The position numbers were made by a program, and so were the translations under genes. A stretch of 64,000 bases of DNA from contig JAQJVL010000102.1 of assembly GCA_035578905.1 (NCBI GenBank), forward strand, positions 1,273,501 to 1,337,500, in the 5' to 3' direction. This DNA is from Stictocephala bisonia (Eukaryota; Arthropoda; Insecta; Hemiptera; Membracidae). The notes under the pieces are model-generated. The model saw only the letters and a program-made list of their open reading frames with translations. It was not told where the DNA came from and did not search any database. Shown here one piece after another: positions 22,021 through 33,412 of this stretch (positions are counted from its first letter, which is position 1; each line of letters begins with the position of its first letter).

Positions 22021-22845
22021 ATCAAACAACGTTGCAAGTGACATTTTTCGTGAAACTGAGATTTTAATAGAACAACGTAGCAAGTAACATTTTACATCAC
22101 GTGGGCTATTTTGTTTTGAAAAATATTGAGTTTGGCAGCAATGAGAGCCTGCCAAATGAGCGGGAAACTGGGTGGCACGGCCAGAACAACGTTGCAAGTG
22201 ACAAGAAGTCAGTCACGTTGGGTGTTATTTTTTCACCGGGCGATGATAAAAGGATGAATAGTGGCAGGAAAAGAAAATTGAAAGAGTCCAAATGGAAAGA
22301 CAAGTGTCATAAGTGGACAAGAGATGCTAAAAATTCGTACATATTAAAAAAAAGTAACTTATTCCAGGAAAACTTCCACCAGAAAAGTTGAGAAGAACAA
22401 CGTTGCAACTAACTTAATTAAGGTACAGAATTATAACATTTTTTTATAACATATATTAACATTTATAACATAATTTTAACTGAATATTTATAAGAAATTT
22501 AATGAAGGCCTTTATTTTTACATTAATGTTTGTCAGTACAAAGTTTCATATTTAAAAATGAAGGACATTATTGTATAAGCCCCTTTTTAGTCATTGTCAT
22601 ATTCGTTGAACAACGTAGCAAGCGCTGTCACTTGTAACATTGTACCTGCAAATAGTTTGCCTAAAATGTCAAAAGCTCAGTTAATGTTAGAATAACAGAT
22701 TTTCTATTTATACATAAAATAACTTAGATACAAATGTACAGTTTAAGAAAAAAAAAACTACACACAAATTTAGAATAGACAAATTCAAAATAAAAGTTTT
22801 TTTAGTTCCTGAAAGGTTTTTGTAACTTGCAACATTGTTCAGCGG
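22021..22845. mobile_element. Unclassified element with repeated AACAACGTTGCAAGT motif
   Basis: The motif AACAACGT(T/A)GCAAGTGACA occurs at 22025, 22071, 22185, 22396 and 22609 in direct orientation. It occurs inverted at 22821-22840, with a weaker inverted match at about 22627-22645. The outermost direct and inverted copies behave like terminal inverted repeats. An open frame at 22101-22391 (plus) includes GRKRKLKESKWKDKCHKW, which resembles the N-terminal motif (RKRxxxExxWKxxxxKxxR) of an arthropod transposon-associated protein family that I recall only loosely. The type of element is unknown. Confidence 0.5.
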
Positions 22846-23047
22846 ATCTATTCATTAATTGAATAGACTTTGATGATATATTTACAATAAGACTTTTTAA
22901 ATCGATCTACCTTCCTTGAAAGAATAAACTATTAACACTGGAAATTGATTTATATAACACGGATGATTTAGATAATCAAGAACCTCCTGTATTATCATTA
23001 ATATTTACAAAATAATATTTAAAATTAATTAATGATGTAATGAATAC

Positions 23048-23258
23048 CTTCAGTTTATTGCTAGTAGCTCCTAGACGTGCTAGCTGGCCTCTGCTTAAGG
23101 AGTTACTTTGCAAGTATGCTGACACACTCTTGCCACAGAAATTACAGAGTACAAAAACCTGCTGCACAGGTTTAGTACCAGGGTTGCGAGTACTTAAACA
23201 GATGTCCACACGAGCTCGATGGTTCCACATCCGCCAGCTGTTCAGCAAGTTGCGATAA
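23048..23258 (-). CDS. Mios: Mios, coding exon (start of the zinc-binding region)
   Basis: The acceptor ...TTTACGTGATAG is followed by T, which completes AG|T (Ser) with the previous exon. The exon reads YRNLLNSWRMWNHRARVDIC, then PVQQVFVLCNFCGKS, then a Ser/Leu-rich linker to TSNKLK, and ends AAG|GTATTC. YRNLLxxWRxWxxRAxxDI and VxCNFCGKS are characteristic Mios sequences; CNFC begins the zinc ligands. The length of 211 bp keeps the phase to the next exon. Confidence 0.95.
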
Positions 23259-23644
23259 CTATCACGTAAACAAAATGTTCTGATCAGCCAGCAATTTGTT
23301 ATATATATCAAACCATCAATAATTATTCTAGAATTACATTTCTGTTCCTGCATTCCTACGTAAACAAGGTTTTTTCATGTCATTTATTTTGTACTGTTGG
23401 TTAAGAATAATCTAGAGTAAATAAAAATATTACATCTTTTCATGACTAATAAACTTAAATCTTATTAAGGGTTATCAGTGTAAATTATTTTTTTTATCTG
23501 TGTAACTTTATTTAAATTAACTTATTTAAATTTATCATAAAATTCAGGTAAATAAACTGATAGTAGAGCTTTTGTATGGCTTGGTATGGGTCATATTATT
23601 GTTATTCTCTTCTTCAAAGGCAGGAATATTTTGAATGGGCTCCC

Positions 23645-24446
23645 TTTACCCATTGCGGATCACTGACGAGCTCAGCTCGCATGCAGTGGCTGGGCCTAGC
23701 GGCACAATGACGAGCTCAGCTCGCATAAGCGATCTGCTTTTACATTTACCTCGAAATATTTACAATTTGCGTAAGTATCTCTATTCATCAATTGGGTATT
23801 TTTTTAAACGGGTTTCGTTTATTAAAACTTTCATAAATATCCTATAGATCCCAGTAGTATGTTGAAGTTGAAGAAGCAGTTTATATTTTGTTCAGTAATA
23901 TAATATTAAGGTACTCGTTTCTAGTATTATGGTTGTGTGTGATTATATATAGTTTGAAATGGTAAATTTACGATCATCCGAATTGGATCATTATTTATTA
24001 GAGAGTGTTAGTGAGAGTGGTATTGAAAGTGACAATGAAGATATAGTGTGTTTCTGTCCACGTTAGTGCAATGATATAGCAATTGACATTGACGTTAGTG
24101 TAACAGGCACAGAGAAGGCCGTTGTTGTCGCCAAGCCTAGTCTATTCAATGACTAAGACGTTGTTATCTCTTTGTCCGAACTGCGTGCGTTATATTTAGA
24201 TTATGACTCCGACATTGTCTCTGCCACCCCATAACCTGGGTCGCCACCTCTTGCCACTGCTATATCACTGGTTTCCCAGCAGGCCCCTGTTGGAATATAG
24301 AACCCAGTTTAACGTAAAGTTAAAATGAGTAACAGTTAATGCTTGGAAGCGGTTCACTATTACTGTTCTGCCACCCAGCCGGTACACAAATCAATTCGAG
24401 TTCGCTGGGGCGCACACGTCTAAGAATTCGTTCTGCAATGGGTTAA
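23645..24446 (+). mobile_element. piggyBac deletion derivative keeping an N-terminal coding fragment
   Basis: The right end CTGCAATGGG-TTAA (24443-24446) matches the left end TTTA-CCCATTGCGGAT (23645 on, TTAA mutated to TTTA) as an inverted repeat. CGAGCTCAGCTCG, a perfect palindrome around one base, is present twice near the left end (23667-23679 and 23711-23723). From about 23959 a frame reads MVNLRSSELDHYLLESVSES and then GIESDNED, an acidic N-terminus like that of piggyBac transposases, and soon meets stops. The catalytic core is deleted. Confidence 0.7.
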
Positions 24447-24960
24447 TAGGCTAATTCCTTTAGCCTCTAGATCTGGAATACCTTTGTAAGTGACAATTGG
24501 CCACATTATTTTGTAGGAATTCCTTTGAAGTTGCTCATTCACAGATTTTCAAGACTCTGATACCCATTAAATAATGTCTTTTATACTCATTTTCTTGACT
24601 CTTTTTCCATTTGGTGATCATAGATACCTATTCCAACTCAACTGCTAGTGTAGATGCGCTTTCACTACTGTCTAAATATTATTGTACCTTCAGTTTTTCC
24701 TTTAAGATGCACAAACTATGAATCCGTTTCAAAGCCATTGCACTTCAATATTGTATAGTACAGAAAAAATACATTGCAGTACATATTACAGTAATTAATG
24801 TTCTTTTACCCCACATAGTAAACTAAGTTCACTACTGAAATATTAAAAAACACAATTATGTATAGATAACTCATGTAAGGCATGTAAACAACACGTAAGA
24901 ACTGCTGATGCCAGAAGATCAGTGAGATCACAGCACCATGCATCGAGTTTCTATGGTTTA
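24447..24960. other. Intron sequence between TE insertions
   Basis: AT-rich Mios intron. No feature was recognised. Confidence 0.5.
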
Positions 24961-25281
24961 ACTGAACTGAATAATGAATAATGAATAATGAATAATGATC
25001 TTTATTCACAACAGCTTGACAATTAAATGAACACAGAACTTAGGTGAATAATACTAACCACTGTTTCCAGTAATGTGGTTAGTGACCAAAAATAATAATA
25101 ATAAAATAAATTAACAAATAATTCAGTCCAGTCTCTTCTAAGTATTACAGTCTTGTATATAATTAGAAAGGCATTCTGTAGCGTCAATTAAATTCAAGCT
25201 ACTACTATAATAACAGTACTAGAAAATTAAACTAAAATTAATATTTTACAGTTCGTAAACTAATATTTTCTATAATTTACT

Positions 25282-28202
25282 CTAAGTTAAGGCCTGACTC
25301 AGACAACTTGTGTCATGTATAGTGTATAACCAGTTCTTTAGCTTGTGGCAGAATTCCTTATTGTTGTTGCTTTCTTTAATGTATAATGGTAATTTATTGA
25401 AATAATTTGGGCCTAAGTAATTAAAAGATTGTTTGAAGAACATTTTGTTTACTTTGGGTTTGATAAATAATCTATTCTTGTTACTTCTCATATCGTGATG
25501 AATTCTGGTTGAGCCTCTATTGCCACTTCGTATATAAAATAATTTTAATGTTTTATAGATGAATAAATGTTGGATGGGTAAAATTTTAATAAATAGAATA
25601 AAGGTAAAGAAGAGTCTCTTGCATTTGCTTTCAGGATTATTCGAATAAATTTATTTTGAATTGTTCTAATAGTATTTATTGTTGTTTTACAAGTTCCCCC
25701 CCAACAAATAATGCCGTATTGTATCCTTGAATGAATCAGACCATAGTACAGAGTTCGCAGTAAATTTACATCACAAAAATTTCTAAGAAAGTAAAATTTT
25801 CTTAAATTAAATCTAGTTTTATTTATCAAATCACAAATATGCTTTTTCCAGGACATTTTGCAGTCTAAAGTTAACCCTAAATATTTAAAGGTGGGGACTT
25901 GCTCAACAGCACTACAGCCACACGACTCACCTTCACAATCAAATTTATGATAAACTATAGGGTTTGCGAATCTAAAGCCGGTCATGTGAAAGTTAACATA
26001 TTTAGTTTTTTTTACATTAACATGCATTTTATTCTTGAAGCACCATGACCGCAAAATGTTCAAATCATCGTTAATACTCATTTGGAGATTTAATTCATTT
26101 TTGTTGGAGGATACAAGTGCAATGTCATCGGCAAATGCACTAACTGAACATGTGAAATGTTGATCTAACAGGTCGTTAATAAAAATTAAAAATAGATTTG
26201 CAGAGAGTACGGAGCCCTGAGGAACTCCGGCTCTTACTAATAATGAAGTGCTTAATTGATTATGAATTTTAACTGATTGGGTCCGTCCTACAAGAAAGCT
26301 TTCAAACCATTTCAATGCAACGCCTCTTACACCGGCACTTTCCATTTTATTAAGTAAAATATTATGATTCACAAGGTCAAATGCTTTTTTAAAGTCAACA
26401 AATACTGCAGTCGTTTTTCTGTTATTATTTATGTGTTCATATATTAAGCTTGAAAAGTTTATTAACGCAACTTCTGTAGATTTATTTTTTGTGAAACCAA
26501 ACTGGGATTTATTCTGGAAGTTTATAGAATTCAGGTAATTTACTAATCTAACTTTCATACATTTCTCCATTATTTTAGAAAAAACAGATAACAAGCTAAT
26601 CGGTCTTATATTTTCAATTTCAAACGAATTATTTTTTTTAAATAGAGGTACAACAATGCTATTCTTGAGTGACTCTGGAAAAATACCAGTTTCAAAACTT
26701 AAGTTAATTATGTAGGCTAAAACGTGAGCTATTTCATTGTAAATATGCTTGAGCATCTCTACAGAAAATCCATCGTGGCCAGTTGATTTTTTATTTTTAA
26801 GACTTTTAATTATGTTTGTGACTTCGGCAGAGTCAGTAGGAGCAACAAAGAATGAATGATTGGTCTGATAATTCGTCAAATTACAAACTCTGCCAGCCAA
26901 CCGGTCAGTGTTATCAGCTGTACTTTGTACACCGATAAGGTAGTTGTTGATCTCCTCTGACAATTGCTTGGGATCTTCCAAAACTGTCCCATCATCCAAT
27001 ACAACTTTATCTATATTATTACGTTTAAGGCTACCTGTAATGCTGTTTATCACTCTCCACTGTTGACCACTGTCCCCATTACATTTATTAATTAAATTAG
27101 CATAATAGTTGTTTTTTAACTTGTCAATGTCGTTTTTCAAATTCAAACAAAATTTGTTATAGTAAGCTGTAAAATTTAAATCATATGGTCTTTTTTTCAG
27201 TATTTTATACATTTTCTGTCTTTTTTTAATTCTATTAACTATATTTATATTAATCCAAGGGCTTTTTTGTCTTGCTTTACGATACTTATTATTAATATGC
27301 TGAACAATTGATTTATGTTTATTTATAACATTATTTAAAATACTACAAAAACTTAAATAACAATAATTAACATCATTACTCTGATAAATACAGTTCCAGT
27401 TAACTTTTTTCAATTCATCTTTAATATTATTATAGTTATACTCAATTGTTGTATGCTCAGTTCTTTCAATAAATTCATAACAAGCCAAGCTAATATTAAG
27501 GCCTAGTAAACAGTGGTCGGTTATGCCCAAATTAAATATTGCACTTTTCGAGTTACTAATATCCTTAAATTTTACAAAAATGTGATCTATACAGGTTGAA
27601 CTAAATTGTGTAATTCTTGTTGGTCCGTTTATTAAAGATAAAAACCCGTAGCTATTTAATAAACTATTGTAATTTGTAACATGAACTGAATTTCTAAGCG
27701 TATCTAAATTTATATCACCAACAAATATTGAATTTAGTTTAATAAGCGGTAAGATATAATTCAATTCTTGAACAAAATGTGCCTCTGTAAATTGATTTAA
27801 TCTATATAAACAGGTCAAATTGAAGCGTGTTGAACCACACGATATATCAAGAGATAGACAATCGGCCGTTGACATATTTATGTTTAACTCTGCAAATTTA
27901 AATTTATTAGAAATGTAACATACGACACCTCCAGCTCGATATGTGTCATTGCATTTAGTAGCTACGTCAAAGCCTGGAATTTTGTATAAATTAATCTCTT
28001 CACTGTTTATCCAAACTTCACTGAGTACAATGAAACCTAGGTTATGAATGATTGAATCTATTTCGGCTAGCAAAGAATTAAAGTTTTTCCTGATACTTCT
28101 AATATTTACATATAATAAACTAATATTACCTCTGTCAGATTGGGAAACAAAAAACTTACTGTCTAGGTGATGGTAGACATCACAACATACCTGTGAGTCC
28201 AT
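25282..28202 (-). pseudogene. LINE C ORF2: endonuclease and reverse transcriptase (one frameshift)
   Basis: ORF2 nicks target DNA and copies the element RNA into it. I start it at the ATG at 28202-28200; the frame is open from 28229. The APE endonuclease shows LLYVNIRSI, LSEVWIN (catalytic Glu), AGGVVCYISN, VGDINLD, CIDHIFV and LGITDHCLLGLNI (catalytic Asp-His). The RT shows KNNSFEIENIRPISLLSV, FGFTKNKST, VFVDFKKAFDLVNH (motif A), RAGVPQGSVLSANLF (motif B) and SAFADDIALVS (motif C, catalytic Asp pair). The main frame stops at 25545. The C-terminus continues in another frame from about 25580 to 25282 (IRSGNRGSTRIHHDMRSN...LPLYIKE), so a single-base change near 25580 is the only visible break. 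It is otherwise intact and therefore young. Confidence 0.9.
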
Positions 28203-28313
28203 TATAATATTTGTACTTACATTACGCACTATTTACAAATTATATATACTCTTCAGAGAGAAAAAAGATAACTAGATATACAATACTGTGTAATGTATAT
28301 AATATCCACAGAC

Positions 28314-29258
28314 CTAGAATATTTTATTCAGATCTTGAATTTTAACAATTTTGTGACATTTTTCCCCATCCGACTTCCTAACAAAAAATTTTCCCTCTCG
28401 GAACCAAACATATTTAATATTTAACTCCCTACATTTCGTCTTAAGCTTGCCAAGAAACTGTTTGTTTTCTGGGCAGAGGTGCTCATTTAAGTATACCCTA
28501 TTTTTAGGAAATGTAGGATGTACCTCGTTCGCCATCAGGGTCTTCTTCGTCTTGAAGTTGGACAACCACTTGTCCCTTACCAGCCGATCTCGAAACTGTA
28601 CTATCAAAGGTGGGTCTCTCTTGGTGTTGTAGCTTGGCACTCTGTGAACTGCAAGTATGTGTTCCTGTTCCACTGGTTGGTCGATCGCCTTCCCGATGTC
28701 CTTCACCACCTTGAGAGTATCCTCTTTAGGCGTAGAAGGGATGCCACTGATTTCGATATTGGACTTCCTTGAGTACTGTTCTAGTTCCCTTACTCTATCA
28801 GTCAACTTGTCCACCGCACCTGTAAGCTCTGCGTTCTTCAATACCAAATCTTCGTTTTGCTTCTTCATTTCTTTGAACTCCTTTCTAATAGTATTCATCA
28901 GAACGTTGGCGTCATCAATGCTCTTCGACAGGAACTCAACGGATTTGTTAAATTCATTTAATTTGTCATTGTGACGTTTTAGCTCATCAAATACCTCTTT
29001 TTTAAATGCATCTAGTACATTGATCATAAATTGTTTCGTGATGGCCGTAGAGGACGACGACGACTTGCTGCTCAACACAGAGGGTTCCTTCTTCTGCTGA
29101 CAATCTTCGCATTTCCAGTCTTTATTGCCTGTCCGGGTTTTTACTCCGTCCACTTTTATGCATTTTAGATGGAACACTCTCGCACAATCGCCACTGCACT
29201 TAATAGCAAGCTTCTCATCCGCACACACCTCACCACAGACGCCACAGTTTGCCGACAT
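28314..29258 (-). CDS. LINE C ORF1: PHD-like zinc finger, coiled coil, RNA-binding fold
   Basis: This is a 314-codon intact ORF from ATG. The N-terminus (residues 5-55) has a C4HC3 PHD-like finger: CGVCGEVC, KCSGDC, FHLKC, WKCEDC. A Ser/Lys linker follows, then a heptad-rich helix (about residues 80-165) that would form a coiled coil. Then come LEQYSRKSNIEISGIP and LAVHRVPSYN...PPLIVQF, the RRM-like/C-terminal fold of LINE ORF1 proteins, ending near ...VWFREGKFFVRKSDG. It would chaperone the element RNA in a ribonucleoprotein. PHD-bearing ORF1 proteins are known from CR1-group LINEs. The 83-bp spacing and shared strand pair it with ORF2. Confidence 0.9.
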   Translation of the reverse strand: MSANCGVCGEVCADEKLAIKCSGDCARVFHLKCIKVDGVKTRTGNKDWKCEDCQQKKEPSVLSSKSSSSSTAITKQFMINVLDAFKKEVFDELKRHNDKLNEFNKSVEFLSKSIDDANVLMNTIRKEFKEMKKQNEDLVLKNAELTGAVDKLTDRVRELEQYSRKSNIEISGIPSTPKEDTLKVVKDIGKAIDQPVEQEHILAVHRVPSYNTKRDPPLIVQFRDRLVRDKWLSNFKTKKTLMANEVHPTFPKNRVYLNEHLCPENKQFLGKLKTKCRELNIKYVWFREGKFFVRKSDGEKCHKIVKIQDLNKIF

Positions 29259-29538
29259 TTTTAATGGAAAAAATTAATTATATTAAATTGAAATACGGGA
29301 AATGAATACTGTATAAGCAAGTCAATACAAGCTTAGTAATACAGATAACGCTCAGACTTCACAACACTCGCTCACAGTGTTATCGCCTCGGCTGCCGAGA
29401 CTGGACTGATTAGTTAAATTTTAATAACTGGTTATTATTAGTTAAATTTTAGCTTCCTTATTAATTTAGGCTCTTGTTACATGAAAAAAACAGTACTTAA
29501 TGTTTAGATATTAGTTTTAGAATGAAAATTGCTTCTAA

Positions 29539-30204
29539 TTAACATGTTCGCTACCATCATGCAAAAAATAAATCTATATCTGTAGCCCCCTGCCGTTAAT
29601 TTGCAGCGCATTACGGCCAATCTATAGACTGCCACCAAACATTTGCGGTGCTTGGGGTCATTTCTATAGACTGCCACCGCAAAATTGTGGTATTGTACCT
29701 ATGTTACTAAATAGCATATTGCTATTCGACGGTATATTGTAGAGGTCTAATTTATTTATTGTAGGCTACGGGAAAGCTTGCCGCATGTTTGAGGCACTTG
29801 ATCTGTGAGTGGACCAACTTGACATCACAAAACATTTGGAAATACTGCAAGACCAAGTTCTACACAGTTGCAACACTGCTCAGCCCAGTGCACGTAGCCA
29901 GTAACTAGCCACCCTTTATAGTGAGTTGTTACATTGATTTCTAGTTTGTAAAGTGAGGAAATGGACGGAAATAGAAGACAAAAAATTACATAACTGGTAG
30001 TGGGAACTATATTGGTAAAACCCTACTTTTTACAGTCAGACTGAGTGCCACACATTTGCAACTATTTCGACCCATATTATCAAACTTTTACTCTTAGGCT
30101 ATAACGATGGCCACGCTCGTTAGGCTTGTTCTGTATTAGACGCATGGACTGTGGTAATGTCCGCCCTGTCGCATAGTTGCGGCGGTTGGTAGCGAAAGTG
30201 TTAA
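29539..30204. mobile_element. Non-autonomous piggyBac-type (TTAA) element
   Basis: TTAACATGTTCGCTACCATC begins at 29539. The right end GGTAGCGAAAGTG-TTAA finishes at 30204 and is its reverse complement with few changes. Inside, TCTATAGACTGCCACC occurs twice (about 29621 and 29670). No transposase coding was seen. It sits directly against a pogo-type terminus on its right. Confidence 0.8.
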
Positions 30205-30271
30205 TCCGAAAAATTCAGCCAATCCGCAATCAGTTTGATCCCAATTATTTCGGATTAGCAAGACTCTACTG
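30205..30271. mobile_element. pogo/Tigger terminal fragment
   Basis: The segment ends CGGATTAGCAAGACTCTACTG followed by TA (30272-30273). On the reverse strand this is a CAGTAGAGTCTTGCTAATCCG terminus, typical of pogo/Tigger elements. AATCCGCAATC and TTCGGATTA repeats lie inside. The other end was not found; the TTAA element to the left probably inserted into it. Confidence 0.6.
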
Positions 30272-30849
30272 TACAGTTTATATTATGTAGATAAGAGCTT
30301 GATTTACATAACAGAAAAATTAAATAAATTAAGTGTGAAAAATATTTTTCTTGTTCTTGGTTTAGTGCATTTAAAAAAAAATAGGCTTATTTCGTTGTGT
30401 TCTTATGTTACAAAATTTCAAAATATTTGACATGGTTATTTCAAGTTTGGATTTACTATAACACAAATTTGAATTAGTCACAAGATTAAAAATTAAATCT
30501 ATCACATATGTGATGTAATTACCTAGGAATAGGTATTAAAGAAAACAACTATCAGTAACTGTAGTAACCATGTTATACAGCAGCGTATGGCATTGCGGTA
30601 ATAAGGCAGAGCAGGACTGAGGACTGGTTAACGTATTTGTATTTTGGGTATCTATCTTTGGTATAGAAGGGATGGATAGCACGCCACTGTATAACCCATT
30701 GGGATTTATTCCTTTTAAGTAATGCCTATGACAGTACCAAAACTAATGAATACTGAAATAATAAAATAAATTAACATTGCATATATTACAAAATCTATCT
30801 GATTAAATTAAATTTAATTAATATGAAACAAAAAACCAAGTTAAAATAC
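30272..30849. other. Mios intron sequence
   Basis: AT-rich, with no recognised element between the pogo end and the exon ending at 30850. Confidence 0.5.
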
Positions 30850-31130
30850 CTGGTAATCCAGTCATGTACTTGGGTGTCCTTGTCAAGGAGCTGGGAGGGG
30901 AAGGCTGCAATTGCTATGAGACTGACACTTTGCACGTCTCCTGTGTGGTCCAGGTAGTGCTGGAGTAAGGGGATACTTTCAGAGCCCGCTCCTGTCAGTA
31001 GAAGGCCTGCCAACTGTCCCTCACTTACTAACATCTCCGTCAGCTGGCTTAAGTATTCGTACAATTTGGAATTGGACAGGAAAGTGCATGCAAATGCAAC
31101 TCGGTCTTCAACAGCCACCCCATTTTCATT
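30850..31130 (-). CDS. Mios: Mios, coding exon (alpha-solenoid segment)
   Basis: The acceptor GTGTTAACAG is followed by AATGAAAATGGG in phase 0, and the donor is ACCAG|GTATTTT. The exon reads NENGVAVEDRVAFACTFLSN, then YLSQLTEMLVSEGQLAGLLL, LLQHYLDHTGDVQSVSLIAI and DWIT. VAVxDRVAFACxFLS, GxLxGxLLTG and YxDxTGDVQ are conserved Mios signatures from the helical region between the WD40 propeller and the zinc-binding C-terminus. It shows no internal stop, and its 281-bp length leaves two bases that join to the next exon. A Helitron begins 30 bp upstream of the acceptor. Confidence 0.96.
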
Positions 31131-31160
31131 CTGTTAACACAGACAGTAATTTAACAACTA

Positions 31161-33412
31161 TCTATACCTATAAAAGGCAAATACCACTAACTCACTCACT
31201 CATCGCTGTAACTAAAAAAGTAATAAGCCTACGAGGCTGAAATTTTGTATAGTCAAAGGTCTTATGTTGTAGATGTGCAATAAGAAGGGATTTTGAAAAA
31301 TTCTTAGTAAATCGAAGATGGCAGCCTTTTTAGAGCCAAACATTTTAAATGCCAAAAACAGCGTTTCTCTAATGGGATTGTTCTACAGCAAAACTACCAC
31401 CATTTTCTGTACCTGATTTGAGATGATCTACAACTTTGGCCCAATGACTTTTTGCTCTATCTCACCTCCCTCATCCTTAGGTAGAGCTAGATTTTAAATT
31501 TGTGTATGTAAATCAAATTGGTTAATTTACAGCCTCTAAGAGTAGACTTACAGATTTTTCTTGACTGTGAAACTTTGTTATCTAGGAGAACATACTGTAT
31601 TTAATGGGAAAATATACAATTTAATCTGAACACATGTATGGCCAGGTCAGAGGACATGGCTAGAAACATGATATTTCACTGATTCAGAGTCAATTACCAT
31701 ACTTTACGCCCTCTAAAAGTAGACTTACAGATTTTTCTAGACTATGAAACTTTGTTATCTAGGAGAACAAACTGTTTTCAATCGGAAAATTAACAATTTA
31801 GTTTTAAAGCATACATAGCCAGATCATAGAACAAGGCTAAACATGGCGAGAAACACAATATTTTATTGATTCAGAGTCAAATATAGTACTTTGAGCCCTC
31901 TAAAAGTAAACTTACAGATTCCTCTAGACTTCTGATTTCTCTAAGAGAACAAACTGATTTTAATAGGAAAATTTAAATATAATTTGACCAAATGCTAGCC
32001 AGTTCACAGTACATGGCTAAATATGGCAAGAAACCCGATATTTCACTCATTCAGAGTCAACTACAGTAATAATTATATAAAAGCCATTTACAACTCATCA
32101 CTATTTCTCCATAACTAAATGTCCAATTGATTTGAAATTTTGTACATTTATCTTGGCTCCTAGAGTCTCACTAAGAAAGGATTTTCCTCTCCGACCTCAG
32201 GATTCCGTCTCACTGGCCTCCAAAATCCCAATGGTATTCTATGGAGCTATATTAGTTCATGGATTTATTTGATTAACAGCTGTTAAATAAAACAAATTGA
32301 ATAAAATTTGGGTAGGCTATACTTTTAAAATAAAAAATAATTGAGTGCAGTAGTACATTATACATAACATCAGCTGTTCTAAATTGGATATAAATTATTA
32401 ACAGTGTAAACTGATAGTTTACTGCACATTTTGATTATATAATCAAAAATAGGGCAGACCCCTGCAGACCCCCTCGCTGCGCTCGTGAGGTAAGCTCAGC
32501 CTGCGGCCTCGCCTGGGAACTCTACCTTTAGCCTCTTTGAGGAACTCGGCCTATGGCCTCGCCAAGACACTCCTCTACGGCCTCACGGGGGATTGTTCGG
32601 CCTACGGCCTCACCAAGACACTCTGCTACAGCCCCATTTGTGGATCTCGGCATAGCGCCTCGTGAGAACAAACACGCCAGGATTGTTAAAAAGTATGACC
32701 AATAATTTTGGTTTTTGGGGCAGTGGATCCCCTAAACATAGTCTTTTCTAAAATCTGATGGTAAATTAGTATTTAAGAGTAGAATACCTTTATTTTGATA
32801 TCCCACTTGGGTGTATCAGTTTAACATTACTCAATTTGGGTTTTGAAGCATATTCTTTATTGGGAGGGGAGGGGCAGAAACCTTAAATGTTGTCTCTTCC
32901 AAGACGTAAATTACATTGATAAAATGTAATTTATGAGATAAATACCAATAGTCTGATACCCCACTTGGGTGTTTTATCTTAGTATTACTCTTTTTTTGGT
33001 TTTAGGAGATTTCATTTTGTTTTGGGAGCATACATCCCTCATTATTTGCCCCTTTTAAAATCTGATGGTATATTAGGATTCAAGGGGAAAATATGTTTAA
33101 AGTGACACCCCACTTGAGTAGATAAGATCAGTTAAAACGACTGTTTTGTGATTTTCCCATAAGAAATACATTGGGTCAGTTTTGGGGTAAAAAAGGCCGC
33201 CATCTTGTTACGAGTGAAAAAAGTAAACTTTTGTGAATTTTCGTGGAGGGTTCAGACGGAGAGCTTCAATTCAAGTATACACTTCATGGGGGTAGGATGC
33301 CGGGAAGTGCCTCAACATTTAGTGTCAGTCAGTCAATACATCAAGCTTTACAGTATATAGATTAATATTTGTTCTGTGATTATGAACTGGTGAAGCGGGC
33401 GGGTACAGCTAG
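31161..33412 (+). mobile_element. Non-autonomous Helitron
   Basis: It begins TCTATACCTATAAAAGGCAA followed by ACCACTAACTCACTCACTCATC, a start typical of arthropod Helitrons. It ends GCGGGCGGGTACAGCTAG at 33412, with the expected CTRR terminus. The flanking bases are A (31160) and T (33413), the AT target expected of Helitrons, and there is no target duplication. No Rep/helicase coding was seen. The interior has three tandem copies of about 180 bp (from about 31537, 31720 and 31897), a GC-rich patch of degenerate GGCCTACGGCCTC units (32455-32670) and degenerate CCCCACTTGGGTG blocks (32800-33120). Confidence 0.85.
31537..32075. repeat. Three tandem copies of about 180 bp inside the Helitron
   Basis: Each copy starts near CCTCTAARAGTARACTTACAG and includes CTAGGAGAACAAACTG, CATGGCTARA and ATTTCACTGATTCAGAGTCAA. 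The copies differ at many positions, so the duplication is not recent. Confidence 0.8.

Larger units (their letters stand above)
24961..29409 (-). mobile_element. LINE C, nearly complete two-ORF non-LTR retrotransposon
   Basis: The order on the minus strand is a 5' leader (about 29400-29259), ORF1 (29258-28314), an 83-bp gap, ORF2 (28202 to about 25282 with one frameshift), a 3' UTR, AATAAAGATC, and a tail of four ATTATTC units (24998-24971). ACTGAACTGA at 24961-24970 and ACTGGACTGA at 29400-29409 are a candidate target-site duplication (9 of 10). It sits in a Mios intron in the sense orientation. Short microsatellite tails are typical of CR1/L2-type LINEs, so I favour that group. Confidence 0.85.

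Noticed and set aside
28447..28974. Plus-strand ORFs opposite LINE C ORF1
   Set aside because: They are antisense shadows of an intact, domain-bearing ORF1 on the minus strand.
32455..32670. GC-rich patch considered as a CpG-island promoter
   Set aside because: It consists of degenerate GGCCTACGGCCTC repeats inside a Helitron, and no gene start follows.
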